Positions 22,278-35,000 of a stretch of 64,000 nucleotides of DNA are shown here, piece after piece (the first letter of the stretch is position 1; every line of letters starts with the position of its first letter). The position numbers and the translations under genes are program-made. The DNA lies in contig CM055074.1 of assembly GCA_029204045.2 (NCBI GenBank), positions 23,125,471 through 23,189,470 on the forward strand, given 5' to 3'. This DNA is from Tillandsia leiboldiana. Lineage: Eukaryota > Streptophyta > Magnoliopsida > Poales > Bromeliaceae. Below the pieces are notes generated by a model, which was not told the origin of the DNA, did not search any database, and worked only from the letters and a program-made list of their open reading frames with translations.

Positions 22278-23718
22278 ATGGCGTTCGCCTGGATAATCTT
22301 CCTTTTGGTAGCAATGATAGGACCTAGTGCGTCTTCTATAAAAAGAGAACAAGATGACTCAAATCAAGAAGAGACAAAGAAAGTTTGTCAAAATGATTCA
22401 GAATCAGATGAAGAAGACTGGGAAGAGATTTGTGAACAAGCACAAAAAGCTATTGACAAAGAAGATAGGAAAAGCTTCCGATGGATCAAAAGGAAAGGGA
22501 CCCATGGACACAGGAAAAGCGCCTATGGCTACACCAACCATCTCTGTGAAAAGAAAACGAGTGACTAGACGTTTTGGACTACGACGAGACGCTGATATTG
22601 ACACGCCAATAGTTCCTGACTCTCCACCTCGTGAGGAACAAGTGTTCGTTAATGCGGATCGCCTAAGGGCATTTGAGAATCGTGAGTGCATTGGCGAGAG
22701 GCATGTTAATATTGAGGCTCTACGAGATCACTCTCCCGAGTTTGGTGTTCTAATTGAACAAGCAAATCTTATTCAAATATGTCGATTCCCAGAAATGCTC
22801 GGATACTGTCTGCATCACGTGAGGACCTTCTATACAAATGCACGGCACCTTCGAGAAAATGAAAATGGTCCGATGGAGTTTTACACGAATATCCAAGGCA
22901 CAAGGTTTAAAATCACTCCACAGTTGATTGCCGAGGTATTGGGAATGCAAGCCAGCAGGACAGGAGTTAATTACCTGAAGGGAAAGGTTTTGACAAACAC
23001 GATGTGGCAAATGGTCATAAAGGCAATATGTTTGGAGGGAACTCAATCAACGGAGAAGTCTATCAAATCCAAAGAACTTCGTCTTGAGTACCGGTTTCTA
23101 AACTTCATCACTTGTTACAATATCCTTCAAAATATGCAGACGAAAGTCTTGAGATGGGATCGAATGTTGTTTTTGTATCTCTTAGGACATCCGTCAGAGG
23201 CAATGGGATTAAATATCAACATTCCATACATTATTTGGAATAGAATGACGAGATATGTTGAGCATCCTCATCCCACTGAAAGGATCCCATTTCCATTGAT
23301 TATAATGAGGATCTTACAGAGATTTCAAGTTGATATTAGTTCGACAACTTATCATCACTGCTTGGGCATGATCGATGAATCCACCATTGTCAAGTCCCTT
23401 CACAAATTGCCTCATGTCACTCCAGTTCCTCCATGCGGAACGAAACCTACTACCGGCACTTCTGCATCACCATCACAACCAGCACCCACACCAGCAGATG
23501 AAGCATCAGTCTCATCCATCTACAAAGAACAACAACGATTATCTTTTGAGCAGGAACAGATTTCGAAGGCACAGACGAGAATTTCCAATGAGCTGGAGCT
23601 CATCACGGCAGCTCATATTACCATAACTAAGAAGGTCAATTCAATGAACAAGCTGGTGAAAAAGATGTTCTCTAAGATGGGCTGCACGAGCTCTGAAGAC
23701 TCCGAATCTGATGACTGA
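22278..23718 (+). pseudogene. env-like ORF of SIRE-type copia, one frame break
   Basis: The first frame (22278-22568) starts with a ~15-residue hydrophobic stretch resembling a signal or membrane segment, then acidic residues. The second frame (open 22354-23718) continues with a basic linker, a ~250-residue central domain resembling the putative plant transposon protein family, a Pro/Thr-rich stretch (23425-23510) and a C-terminal coiled coil ending in acidic Ser/Asp. The frames probably meet near 22475. Such 3' ORFs are called env-like in SIRE elements; no membrane-fusion activity can be inferred. The hydrophobic start may be coincidental. Confidence 0.7.
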
Positions 23719-24458
23719 TTCCTTCCTTTTATTCTTTTTCTTGTGCAGATTTTTAATCTTTTCTTGTGCAGGTTTTCAGTTTTTAGGACTTACTCTTAGT
23801 TCTAGTTCTTACATTTCAGAACAATTTTTGAAATTTTTAACTCTCCTTAAATTTTTGGTAATTTTGGCTTTGTTTGTGACAAAAAGGGGGAGAAAGTTTA
23901 GAGAGAACTTGAACAATGATTGAACAATGATGATGTGAATGTGTGAACATCAAGGTAAGTATCATTTCAACTTTGACTTTGGTGAAAGGTAAGTATCACA
24001 ACTTTGGGTTTTATCTTGTGATTTGTTGCATGTTCCTACTAACTATTCGACTAACTATTTGGACATGTATGATTACTAACAAGTTGTTTGATTACTAACA
24101 AAGCAAAGTTATGACATTTGGAATTTTATTGCTTAGAAGATATGTCAATGTTTGATTGTGATCCTATTACATATCTGAATTACTCAATGTCATGGTGAGT
24201 ATAAACTCTATCTCTGTTAGGTTTTGAATGCTAAATATTCTTGAGGTATCTAACGATCTCTTTTTGTCAAGAATGATTTCTTTGTGCAGAGAGTATAGAT
24301 GTCTAAGTGTAGAGTCTGTTTTAGGAGTTTATCTCATGTTTTTAAATTTTTGGATCTCCATTGTAAATTTTTGTTGTATGGTGATAGCAACAAAAATATC
24401 TTTTTGAATTTTCTTTAGTGGATCTGTGTTTTGTCACGAAACCGCCAAAGGGGGAGAT
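23719..24458 (+). other. copia 3' untranslated region with polypurine tracts
   Basis: Non-coding. AAAAAGGGGGAG at 23881-23892 and GCCAAAGGGGGAGAT ending at 24458 both look like polypurine primers; the second directly precedes the LTR. Matches 15391-16154. Confidence 0.75.
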
Positions 24459-25745
24459 TGTTACGGAATTTGAGTTGGCGTAGTTTCGTGAAAGGTTCAA
24501 GTCTTGAAGATTGAAGGTGAAGAAAGTTGGATCGTTTAACTCAATCTCAAGAAAGAAGAATTCAAAAGGATCAGGTATGTTTAACTAAAGATTTTTGGTG
24601 ATCCGAATACTTCTTGTAGTGTAGAAACACCTGGAAGATTTTTTAATTACATAAAAATCAAAAACTGGTGTTCGGACATGTTCAGGATCCGGATCAGAGC
24701 CAGCGATCCGGATCCCGAAGGTTGTCGGTTCATACATTACTTCAATCCGGATCGCAGCATCTCACGATCCGGATCCCGAACGTTGAGTTTTCTGAAATGT
24801 ATGAACGATCCGGATCAGGCATTCCGATCCGGATCCCGAACGTTTGTTTTCTGGAAACCGTCTTTATTGCTACTGCAATCCGGATCGCCCAAATCCGATC
24901 CGGATCGCCGTCCGTCAAAATTCCAGAAATGTTAGGTTTTTGATTCTTATCTCCTTCCAAATGTTTCTAACCTATAAATAGACCCTATGACTCTTTTTCT
25001 AGGGTTAATCCAAAATAAGAAAAATAGCCATCATATTCAAATATCATTTTATACGGCTCTAGATCCACATATAGAGAAGAAAGGAAATCATTAGAGAATA
25101 TTCTATGTTTCTTCATCTATATTGATTAGTTTGATTCTAGGTTTTCATACTCACATCTTGAGTTGAATCAAACTAATGAATACTTAGATGGTATTTTCGA
25201 TCTATCTTTGATCTAAGTATTCGGCGGATCATCACCACCCAAAAACAACGATTTCCCCAAAATCGGCGCGTGGATTCGCGTGTCCTTGTGGATTCAAGGT
25301 TCAACCGCTCTCGTGGATTCGGAGCGAGGCACGTTCGTGGATTCGAAGGGTGCTATTGGGTGCAGACCGTGGATTCGGTCGGACGTCGTGGATTCGACGT
25401 TGGACGCCGTGGATTCGGCGTTGGGCGCAGATCGTGGATTCGAGAAGCGTCGCGGAGCGAGCGGAGAAAATCCTCTAGGAGCGTATGGAAAAGGTTGAGT
25501 CGTAAGTGTGTACGGTAAATCACCTTGTACGTGTTTTAATTCTAGTGGATTTCTGCCGTGTTATCGGTCCCGTGGTTTTTTACTCCGGTGATGGAGTTTT
25601 CCACGTAAAAATCTTGCGTGTTATTTTTATTTCCGCATTGGGTTTTTATCGCAACGATTTTTTGAGTGTTTATTCGTTTACACCTATTCACCCCCCTCTA
25701 GGTGTTTTTTCCCCTATTTAGATCTACATTACATATAACCCAACA
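24459..25745 (+). repeat. copia 3' LTR
   Basis: 1287 bp, TGTTACGG to CCCAACA. It has the same order as the LTR at 16155: eight TCCGGA palindromes (24685-24906), TATA box 24973-24981, hairpin I (25125-25177), hairpin II, and TGGATT hairpins starting at 25271, 25289, 25314, 25338, 25370, 25389, 25410 and 25435. The following five bases are GACAT; the matching left duplication is not visible because the left end lies in or before the gap. Confidence 0.9.
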
Positions 25746-26829
25746 GACATAAAGGATAAGTCCCTACAATTCCCACTATTTGAGTACTTTTGCATCTGAT
25801 TGAGGACTGAGGCTTTCTTTAGTGGTTGAGCTTTCCCACTTTGATCAGAGTCATGATCCAGTCCTGCTGATTTATACTACTTATTATACTTATCACTGAG
25901 ATACTTTGCTCGTGTGGGTCGCTCCCCTCGAGTTCCACTCCGGAGTGTGTTACAGACAGGCTTTGAGTCCTTGAGACTCCTTTTCATCGGTGTTATGCGT
26001 CGGCCATCATACCCGATATAGGCAGGCACAGCAGGCAGTACCAGGTGGGTGCCTGCGGAAAGCGCTTCAGGTGGGTGCTTTATTTTCAGAACCGGTGGAC
26101 GGTTCTCTAATTCTGTATGTTAGGATGCATGCATATCTAGGGTACACGGTATATGATTGAGAGGTAGGTAAGCTTGATAATGATAATTGTATGATTAATT
26201 GCAAGAGTAATATCTATGTTGATGATTAGTGTGAGCTTACCTAGGATAATGTTACCTTATGTGATTATGTAGCATGCCATGTTAGCACATAGCCGTTTAT
26301 GCGATTGGTTTATGCGATGGGGCAGGATTATGTAGCTATGTGCGGATTTTACTCTGAGGAGTTATTATGGATCGAGGATTATGGACAGGTGTAGGCATTG
26401 ATGATTTTGGCATGTGGTTTACGTTCTTCTATCTTTCTTGAGGACAATGCATGCTTGTATGGACATATAGTTAGGCCACCTTTTACTGGTACACTACTTA
26501 TTGGAACTTGACTTAGGAGAAACCATGTTATCCTTTTCTCCTTCTTTGTTAGTCAGGCGGTCTGAGTTGCTCGGGCGCGAGCAGGGGTCTGGGGTAGTGT
26601 ACCCGGGACATTGGTGTCAGGGACGAGTTGTGCTGGATTGCGGTTGGCAGGGTTTTGCGGTGACCGCGGACTTTGGGCGGTTGACCGGAGGTCGGCTATA
26701 GGACTTGGTTATAGACGGCGGGGTATTGCGGCAACCGCGGATATTGGGCGGTTGACCGAATGTTTACTTTTGTATCAGATTGGGTATCAGTTTTCTCTAG
26801 TGGACAGAGTTTCCCACTATTTGAGTATT
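25746..26829 (+). mobile_element. Tekay-like LTR fragments, rearranged
   Basis: 25746-26040 matches the later part of the LTR at 50150-50450, while 26041-26829 matches its earlier part (49190-50170), so the order is scrambled at about 26040. It contains two copies of the GCAACCGCGG...GGCGGTTGACC repeat (26656-26760). It continues after the large insertion at 36687, the break being the GTATT target duplication. No coding capacity. Confidence 0.7.
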
Positions 26830-29800
26830 TGTAGTAATCCAGAATTATAAAACCTCTATTTGCTTTTAAAGATGTTAAATTATTAATTTTTGGCAAAAGT
26901 GGAGAGATAGTGGGTCAATAGTGGGCACAGAAATATCGACTTTTGATCGGGGTCAGATCTGAAAAATCCGAGATCACCATTACGATCGTCTTGTCGAAAC
27001 ATGGAAGTTTCATATTCATATGTTTTCGATCCGACGGTCGGATCTTCCAGAAATCAGAAATCAAAACTGGGCCCCGCGACTTAAGTGAATAGTAACCCTC
27101 GAGTTTTTAATCCCTCGCTTTCACTAATGGCCGAACCACTATCTAGAGTTTTAACCTAGAGGTATGAGTAATGGAACCTAGCTAATTTCGACATTCTGAG
27201 CGCAATGGCACTGACGGATTTCGCGTTTGGCGACCCGGGTGCATCGAAGTGCGTGCCACGCGCGATAATTCGACGAACTTTATGGAACGACTTTTAATCC
27301 GAGCGTCGAACAAACCAAACAAACACGCTACCTGATAGGTCTCGACGAGCCGGACGTCGTGGCGAAGTCCATTTTTAGTTTCGGCGACTCGAGTGCCTCG
27401 AAAAGCGTGAAATACATTGAAAAAGTGAGTATTTTTGAAGAAACCCTAATATTTTATGTACCAAATTTAATGAGGCTTCTTGGTAAGGGTTCTGGATGCA
27501 ATTGTGACCTACAGCAGGGACTTAAAGGCTTTAGGTTAATTGTGTAAGGGGTTCTTTGCAAATTTTGCAAAATAATGCATTAAATCCAAAATGACTCTTG
27601 GGCTATTCGTGGGAGGTTACACGAGGAGGCTCTTGGGATCTTCTAACTCCCAAGAGTTAATCCTCTTTAAGCTGGGTGTGGTGAGGCCGAGGGTCACCCC
27701 CTCCATAGATGTAAACCGAGAGAGAGAGAGAGAGCAAAGAAGGTTGGAACCAAACCTTTACCAAGTTGGAGTTGAAGTTCCCTGTGGTGTTTCTCAGTAC
27801 CAGAGGAGCATTTGGAGGCTTGCTGAGGCCGCGCGAAGGAGGAAGAAGAAAACCGGCTTCTTCCATCTTCCACAACTCCGGCCAAGGTAAGGGCTTCTAA
27901 ACCTCGGTTGGTTTTAGCCCGAGACCACTAGTAGTAGGTTAGTTAGGATCTTGTGATGCTCTCTGCAAGGCCTGAGCTTCCCATGCACGTTGCATGGCCG
28001 GCGGGAGCAAGTTCTCGCCGGAAACCTAGCCGAGCTCCGCCGCGGCATTTCTTCGCAACCAGTGAACCAAATTAAAATATAAAATGATGAAATTTTACTG
28101 TTGGATCTAGTGATCATCTCCACCAAATTTGGTGGAGTTTGATCAAGCCGATTGGTGGCAGATTCATGCCCTAGCTTTCGGGTTTTTGTGCATGTTGGCT
28201 GAACTTTCATTTCCGGCGCCGGTGGGCTTCCCCGACGCCGGCCACCTACCCAGAAGTATTGCTGGGACCCAGAGGACCTCAACCATGCTTTTGCATGGCT
28301 CCCATGCAGCCCGAATGAGGGTTGGCCATGGATGACCCGAAATTGGAACCCAACGTCGCCGCCGGCGATCCGGCCACCTCCGGCCGGGGAGAGGTGGTTG
28401 GGAAGCTTCATATGACCCCATGGAAGCTATCCATCCATGTTGGAGGGCTTCGAAATGCTTCTATCAAAATCCGCCATTAACGGGGTGAAGCTCCAAACCG
28501 AGCTTTGCTCCCCGCCGCCGCCGCCGCACCCCGTCGCCGGGCACGGGTTCAGGTAAGTTAGTTGTGATGTATAGAAACATTTTGGTCAAGTTTTTGAGCC
28601 CCAGACTCCCTGGTTGATTGGTCACGATTTTCAAAGCGAATGGCTTCATCTTCCTCCTCGAGCCCGCGGCCAACTCTGGGTTTTGGCTTGCTCCAAGTTG
28701 CTGGAAAAACTCCTGCAACCTAGAGGAACATTTCCCTCCAAGTTTAATAGAGTTTGGTTCAGTGTTTGCAGAAAACCAACCTTAGGTTGGTGTTGTGTAG
28801 ATGTTTGTATAAGGTGCACACCAACTGTTTGTTATAATGCCACAAAGAGTTTTTAAATGGATTTAGGTTTCGAGTTAAATATGAAACTTGCTTCAAATGT
28901 TTCCCTGAGCTTTATGCTCACTCCAGATCAAATCAGATCTGTGTGGAATTGTGTTTGGAGCATTGTCGGTTGGTTAGAAAGCAAGGTCATGGATCTGTTG
29001 ATCCAGCAATGGCTGGGCTGCCAATAGGGCAAGCCCTGTGCTTTTTAAGGCATATTGAACATACACCTAAAGCAGAATTTTGATTGGATTAATAGAATTT
29101 AAGTTATAGTGAAATCAACCTCTAAATGAATAGTTTGGCCCAAAGTTTATTCCGGGCTGTTTGCAAAGCCGCGACAGTGAGTTCTTGACTAATTTGGGGT
29201 CACTGGACGCGATGCTCGCGTTAGATTTGGGTTTCGATGATCCGGAGAAACAAAAATTCATTTTGGCTAGGTTGGAAGAATATTTTATGGCCCGAAGTTT
29301 TCCTCGGGTCCCGTGCTGTCGCAAATTGGTGAGCACGGTGTTCAGCAAGATAAATGTCACCTGCTGGAAGTGACGGTTCGTTAAAATGAATCTCCAGTTG
29401 AAAGAACGAGCGAAAACAGTGCCCAAACTGGCACTAAAAGTGAAAATTTAAAAGCCTAGGGGGTATAGATGCAAAAGTCACATCATATACTGGTTAGTAA
29501 GTTGATTCCTGAACCTTAATTCACATTCAGGGTTATTCGGTAGCATCTGGTGTGCTGAGCGTACGGTTGGTTCAGTTTGGCCGCCTGCGTTATATCAGGT
29601 GGGTTTATCTTCGGTCGGGGCTTTATCATTTCGGCCCTCTGTGTACGGTATTGGTTGGACCCCTGTTTTTGGTTAACCTGGATATAATTAAGCCTATCTG
29701 CCTTTGATTGAGTTATATTACTGTTTGTTGCTTTGCCTGATTGGTCATTACCTAGTTTGCACATTTATACTTGATTAACAGTATCTATATCCTGATTCAT

Positions 29801-31427
29801 GTTCTAGTTGTGGTTGATAATTATTCCTGCCTATGAGTTGAGATTCAGTTGATTTTGATATTGCATCCTTGATTGGATTAGTTGATCATTATTCCTGCAT
29901 ATGAGTTGAGATTCAGTTGATTCTGACATTGCATCGTTGATCGGATTGTTTCGGCTTGTTGTTCACCCGTTATGTTGCTAAATACATGATTTTATTAAAT
30001 AAATGTTTTTACCGAGCTTCGTAGGGTCGCCTGAGTCTGTTCTTGTTTGATAGGACAAAGGCATTGCTCTTCGAAGTTTGGACCTAGAACTTGTTTTCAA
30101 AATGTTTTCTCAAAAACATCATGTGTTTAGTTGTATGATCGATTTGTAGTTAATTTCCATGTTGGTACTTGTTCGTGATTATTGCGACATCTGAGATATC
30201 AGTTCCCCTGATTGTTCCTGGATCATTATAGTTGCTGTTGTTCTTGCATGTGATTGAGATGATATTCTGATATGGTATTATTGCTGAATCCCAAAAGGGA
30301 TAGTTCCCGGCTTATTGCCGATTACCCGGTCAGAGGACCGTGAGCTTGAGCATTCGCATGATTTATCGCCCGCACTGCTGTACTTCACGAACATCAGCGG
30401 AGTCATGACCCGTGTGGATGTTCTTTACCGGTAAAGTGGTCTGGTGTATGACCCGTGACTCCCAGGTTAGTGCCTAAGGGTGCCGGAGTGTTGACTCCCA
30501 GGTTAGTGCCCGAGGGTGCCGGAGTATGTCAGCCAGGTTGGTGCCAGGTTCGGCGAGGTTTTCCCTGAGGTCTTGATGACCAATATGGTGGCTTGAGATT
30601 GGGTTGGTTTTAGTATTTCATCTATTGATGCATGAGTTGCTGATTGATATGTTTACTTCATTATCCATTGATTCCTGGATTTGATTTCAATTATCCACCT
30701 ATACATGTCGAGATTTGATATGATGCCTCTACTTTTAGTATCATGATTATTGAGTTTCTGATCCTACCAGTGCTTTCATATCTGCTGACACTCCATGACA
30801 CTTTCATGAGGATATACTTGTTGATCTCCAGGTTGCTTCCATTATAATAGAGTTGTTGATCTCTATGTTATCCCATAATGATATTTCTTATCTGTCTTAA
30901 CTCATAATGACTTTACTTAGAGTAAACACTGCTCCTTTATGATAATTGCTTTTCCTAACAGTGATCTTTTACTATCATCTAGTATTGTATACCAGTAGGT
31001 ACGATCTGCTATTTCTCGGCTCGTCGTGCCCACTGGGATACACTCCGGTGTGTCTCACACCCTCGGGTGACTGTTTTTCAGGTCGCGCGGGTGTTGGGAT
31101 GTCGGGACGAATTGGCGAGGTATCGATATAGAGATTGACCCTGGACAGCCGAATGCACATGTATTTGTATCAGTTAAAAGAAATGTGTAATTCATTTGTT
31201 GAGTTGTTGTAATAATTAAATTGTAATTTTTGATAGTTGTAGTACGTAGTTAGTACTCTGATGTTGTTGCCAAGCTAGCCGTGCATATATAGAGAAGGCT
31301 CAATCCCATGGGGGATTGGGACTCTTCTATATATGTGGCGGTCTGTCATTGCCCTGGCTGTTTTTGCAACTCTGATTTATAAAAAGAAAAAAATTTATAC
31401 ACTGATTTTTGAACTCGGGGCGTGACA
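26830..31427 (+). repeat. left LTR (4.6 kb) of the giant-LTR element
   Basis: GC-rich leader-like part at 27200-28560 with a GA run (27718-27732) and AGGTAAG splice-donor-like sites (27886 and 28551). AT-rich remainder holds a duplicated GAGTTGAGATTCAG phrase (29837-29915) and a tandem CCAGGTTAGTGCC phrase (30460-30540). A hairpin lies at 31283-31335 near the 3' end. ORFs of up to 165 codons occur but have no recognisable domains. Confidence 0.9.
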
Positions 31428-32083
31428 GATTAGATGGTATCAGAGCAAAAAGGGTATGAAGTCTAGGTATGGCTAGGAACGAACCCTAGGATGACTCGTG
31501 TCACGTGAGAGCGCTGGGTTTTAGTACAGTAAGTTGGGAACTTAGAAGTGTTTCGTGTTCACATTTCAGGATTTGCCGCGGTCATGGTTTCGACCGTGGG
31601 CTTGAAGTTTCAGTAGGGCCAAAAGGCTCAGATCGATTACAGGTATCAGAGACTAAAAGATAAACCACCGTGTTGTAATTAGTAAACACTGAAGTATGGT
31701 TCCAGTTTCTCGTGAGTTAGCATTCATGACCTCGGGAGTATAGTGACCTTTAGTAGAGGTGATATTAACGACATAGAGACTGTATGGGAAGGTATGTGAT
31801 GTACCTTCAGGTGTAAGTTGTGTCCCCAACCAGTCGTTGGAGACAGATCTATGGTATTTCGCCTTTCTTTTGGTAAGCACGTTGGCGGCCGACAACGTAC
31901 TTTCAAAAGAATTGAGAAATACTCTGCCCTGTGATGGGGAATATTCAGATTGGGTCTAACTTAGTAGCCTTGAAGATTATTGATGTCTTGTGACTAGTTG
32001 TCACTATCGTGAATCCATTAGAGACCTACTAAAAGTATGTTTTGTTAAGTTTCGGGGACGAAACTTCTTAGAAGTTGGGGTGA
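31428..32083 (+). other. internal domain of the giant-LTR element
   Basis: 656 bp with PBS at 31435-31446 and a polypurine-like end. No retroviral protein domain seen. Two minus-strand open frames (31653-31906) are unremarkable. Confidence 0.85.
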
Positions 32084-35000
32084 TGTAGTAATCCAGAATT
32101 ATAAAACCTCTATTTGCTTTTAAAGATGTTAAATTATTAATTTTTGGCAAATGTGGAGAGATAGTGGGTCAATAGTGGGCCCAGAAATATCGACTTTTGA
32201 TCGGGGTCAGATCTGGAAAATCCGAGATCACCATTGCAATCGTCTCGTCGAAACGTGGAAGTTTCATATTCATATGTTTTCGATCCGACGGTCGGATCTT
32301 CCAGAAATCAGAAATCAAAACTGGGCCCCGCGACTTAAGTGAATAGTAACCCTCGAGTTTTTAATCCCTCGCTTTCACTAATGGCCGAACCACTATCTAG
32401 AGTTTTAACCTAGAGGTATGAGTAATGGAACCTAGCTAATTTCGACGTTCTGAGCGCAATGGCACTGACGGATTTCGCGTTTGGCGACCCGGGTGCATCG
32501 AAGTGCGTGCCACGCGCGATAATTCGACGAACTTTATGGAACGACTTTTAATCCGAGCGTCGAACAAACCAAACAAACACGCTACCTGACAGGTCTCGAC
32601 GAGCCGGACGTCGGGGCGAAGTCCATTTTCAGTTTCGGCGACTCGAGTGCCTCAAAAAGCGTGAAATACATTGAAAAAGTGAGTATTTTTGAAGAAACCC
32701 TAATATTTTATGTACCAAATTTAATGAGGCTTCTTGGTAAGGGTTCTGGATGCAATTGTGACCTACAGCAGGGACTTAAAGGCTTTAGGTTAATTGTGTA
32801 AGGGGTTCTTTGCAAATTTTGCAAAATAATGCATTAAATCCAAAATGACTCTTGGGCTATTCGTGGGAGGTTACACAAGGAGGCTCTTGGGATCTTCTAA
32901 CTCCCAAGAGTTAATCCTCTTTAAGCTGGGTGTGGTGAGGCCGAGGGTCACCCCCTCCATAGATGTAAACCGAGAGAGAGAGAGAGAGAGCAAAGAAGGT
33001 TGGAACCAAACCTTTACCAAGTTGGAGTTGAAGTTCCCTGTGGTGTTTCTCAGTACCAGAGGAGCATTTGGAGGCTTGCTGAGGCCGCGCGAAGGAGGAA
33101 GAAAAAAACCGGCTTCTTCAATCTTCCACAACTCCGGCCAAGGTAAGGGCTTCTAAACCTCGGTTGGTTTTAGCCCGAGACCACTAGTAGTAGGTTAGTT
33201 AGGATCTTGTGATGCTCTCTGCAAGGCCTGAGCTTCCCATGCACGTTGCATGGCCGGCGGGAGCAAGTTCTCGCCGGAAACCTAGCCGAGCTCCGCCGCG
33301 GCATTTCTTCGCAACCAGTGAACCCAATTAAAATATAAAATGATGGAATTTTACTGTTGGATCTAGTGATCATCTCCACCAAATTTGGTGGAGTTTGATC
33401 AAGCCGATTGGTGGCAGATTCATGCCCTAGCTTTCGAGTTTTTGTGCATGTTGGCCGAACTTTCATTTCCGGCGCCGGCGGGCTTCCCCGACGCCGGCCA
33501 CCTACCCAGAAGTATTGCTGGGACCCAGAGGACCTCAACCATGCTTTTGCATGGCTCCCATGCAGCCCGAATGAGGGTTGGCCATGGATGACCCGAAATT
33601 GGAACCCAACGTCGCCGCCGGCGACGATCCGGCCACCTCCGGCCGGGGAGAGGTGGTTGGGAAGCTTCATATGACCCCATGGAAGCTATCCATCCATGTT
33701 GGAGGGCTTCAAAATGCTTCTATCAAAATCCGCCATTAACGGGGTGAAGCTCCAAACCGAGCTTTGCTCCCCGCCGCCGCCGCCGCACCCCGTCGCCGGG
33801 CACGGGTTCAGGTAAGTTAGTTGTGATGTATAGAAACATTTTGGTCAAGTTTTTGAGCCCCAGACTCCCTGGTTGATTGGTCACGATTTTCAAAGCGAAT
33901 GGCTTCATCTTCCTCCTCGAGCCCGCGGCCAACTCTGGGTTTTGGCTTGCTCCAAGTTGCTGGAAAAACTCCTGCAACCTGGAGGAACATTTCCCTCCAA
34001 GTTTAATAGAGTTTGGTTCAGTGTTTGCAGAAAACCAACCTTAGGTTGGTGTTGTGTAGATGTTTGTATAAGGTGCACACCAACTGTTTGTTATAATGCC
34101 ACAAAGAGTTTTTAAATGGATTTAGGTTTCGAGTTAAATATGAAACTTGCTTCAAATGTTTCCCTGAGCTTTATGCTCACTCCAGATCAAATCAGATCTG
34201 TGTGGAATTGTGTTTGGAGCATTGTCGGTTGGTTAGAAAGAAAGGTCATGGATCTGTTGATCCAGCAATGGCTGGGCTGCCAATAGGGCAAGCCCTGTGC
34301 TTTTTAAGGCATATTGAACATACACCTAAAGCAGAATTTTGATTGGATTAATAGAATTTAAGTTATAGTGAAATCAACCTCTAAATGAATAGTTTGGCCC
34401 AAAGTTTATTCCGGGCTGTTTGCAAAGCCGCGACAGTGAGTTCTTGACTAATTTGGGGTCACTGGACGCGATGCTCGCGTTAGATTTGGATTTCGATGAT
34501 CCGGAGAAACAAAAATTCATTTTGGCTAGGTTGGAAGAATATTTTATGGCCCAAAGTTTTCCTCGGGTCCCGTGCTGCCGCAAATTGGTGAGCACGGTGT
34601 TCAGCAAGATAAATGTCACCTGCTGGAAGTGACGGTTCGTTAAAATGAATCTCCAGTTGAAAGAACGAGCGAAAACAGTGCCCAAACTGGCACTAAAAGT
34701 GAAAATTTAAAAGCCCTAGGGGTCTAGATGCAAAAGTCACATCATATACTGGTTAGTAAGTTGATTCCTGAACCTTAATTCACATTCAGGGTTATTCGGT
34801 AGCATCTGGTGTGCTGAGCGTACGGTTGGTTCAGTTTGGCCGCCTGCGTTATATCAGGTGGGTTTATCTTCGGTCCGGGCTATATCATTTCGGCCCTCTG
34901 TGTATGGTATTGGTTGGACCCCTGTTTTTGGTTAACCTGGATATAATTGAGCCTATCTGCCTTTGATTGAGTTATATTACTGTTTGTTGCTTTGCCTGAT

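Noticed and set aside
27591..28411. Host gene exons captured in the giant LTR
   Set aside because: ORFs occur in both strands of a GC-rich leader, have no domain, and a diverged LTR relative (13561-14559) shares the region without preserving a frame.
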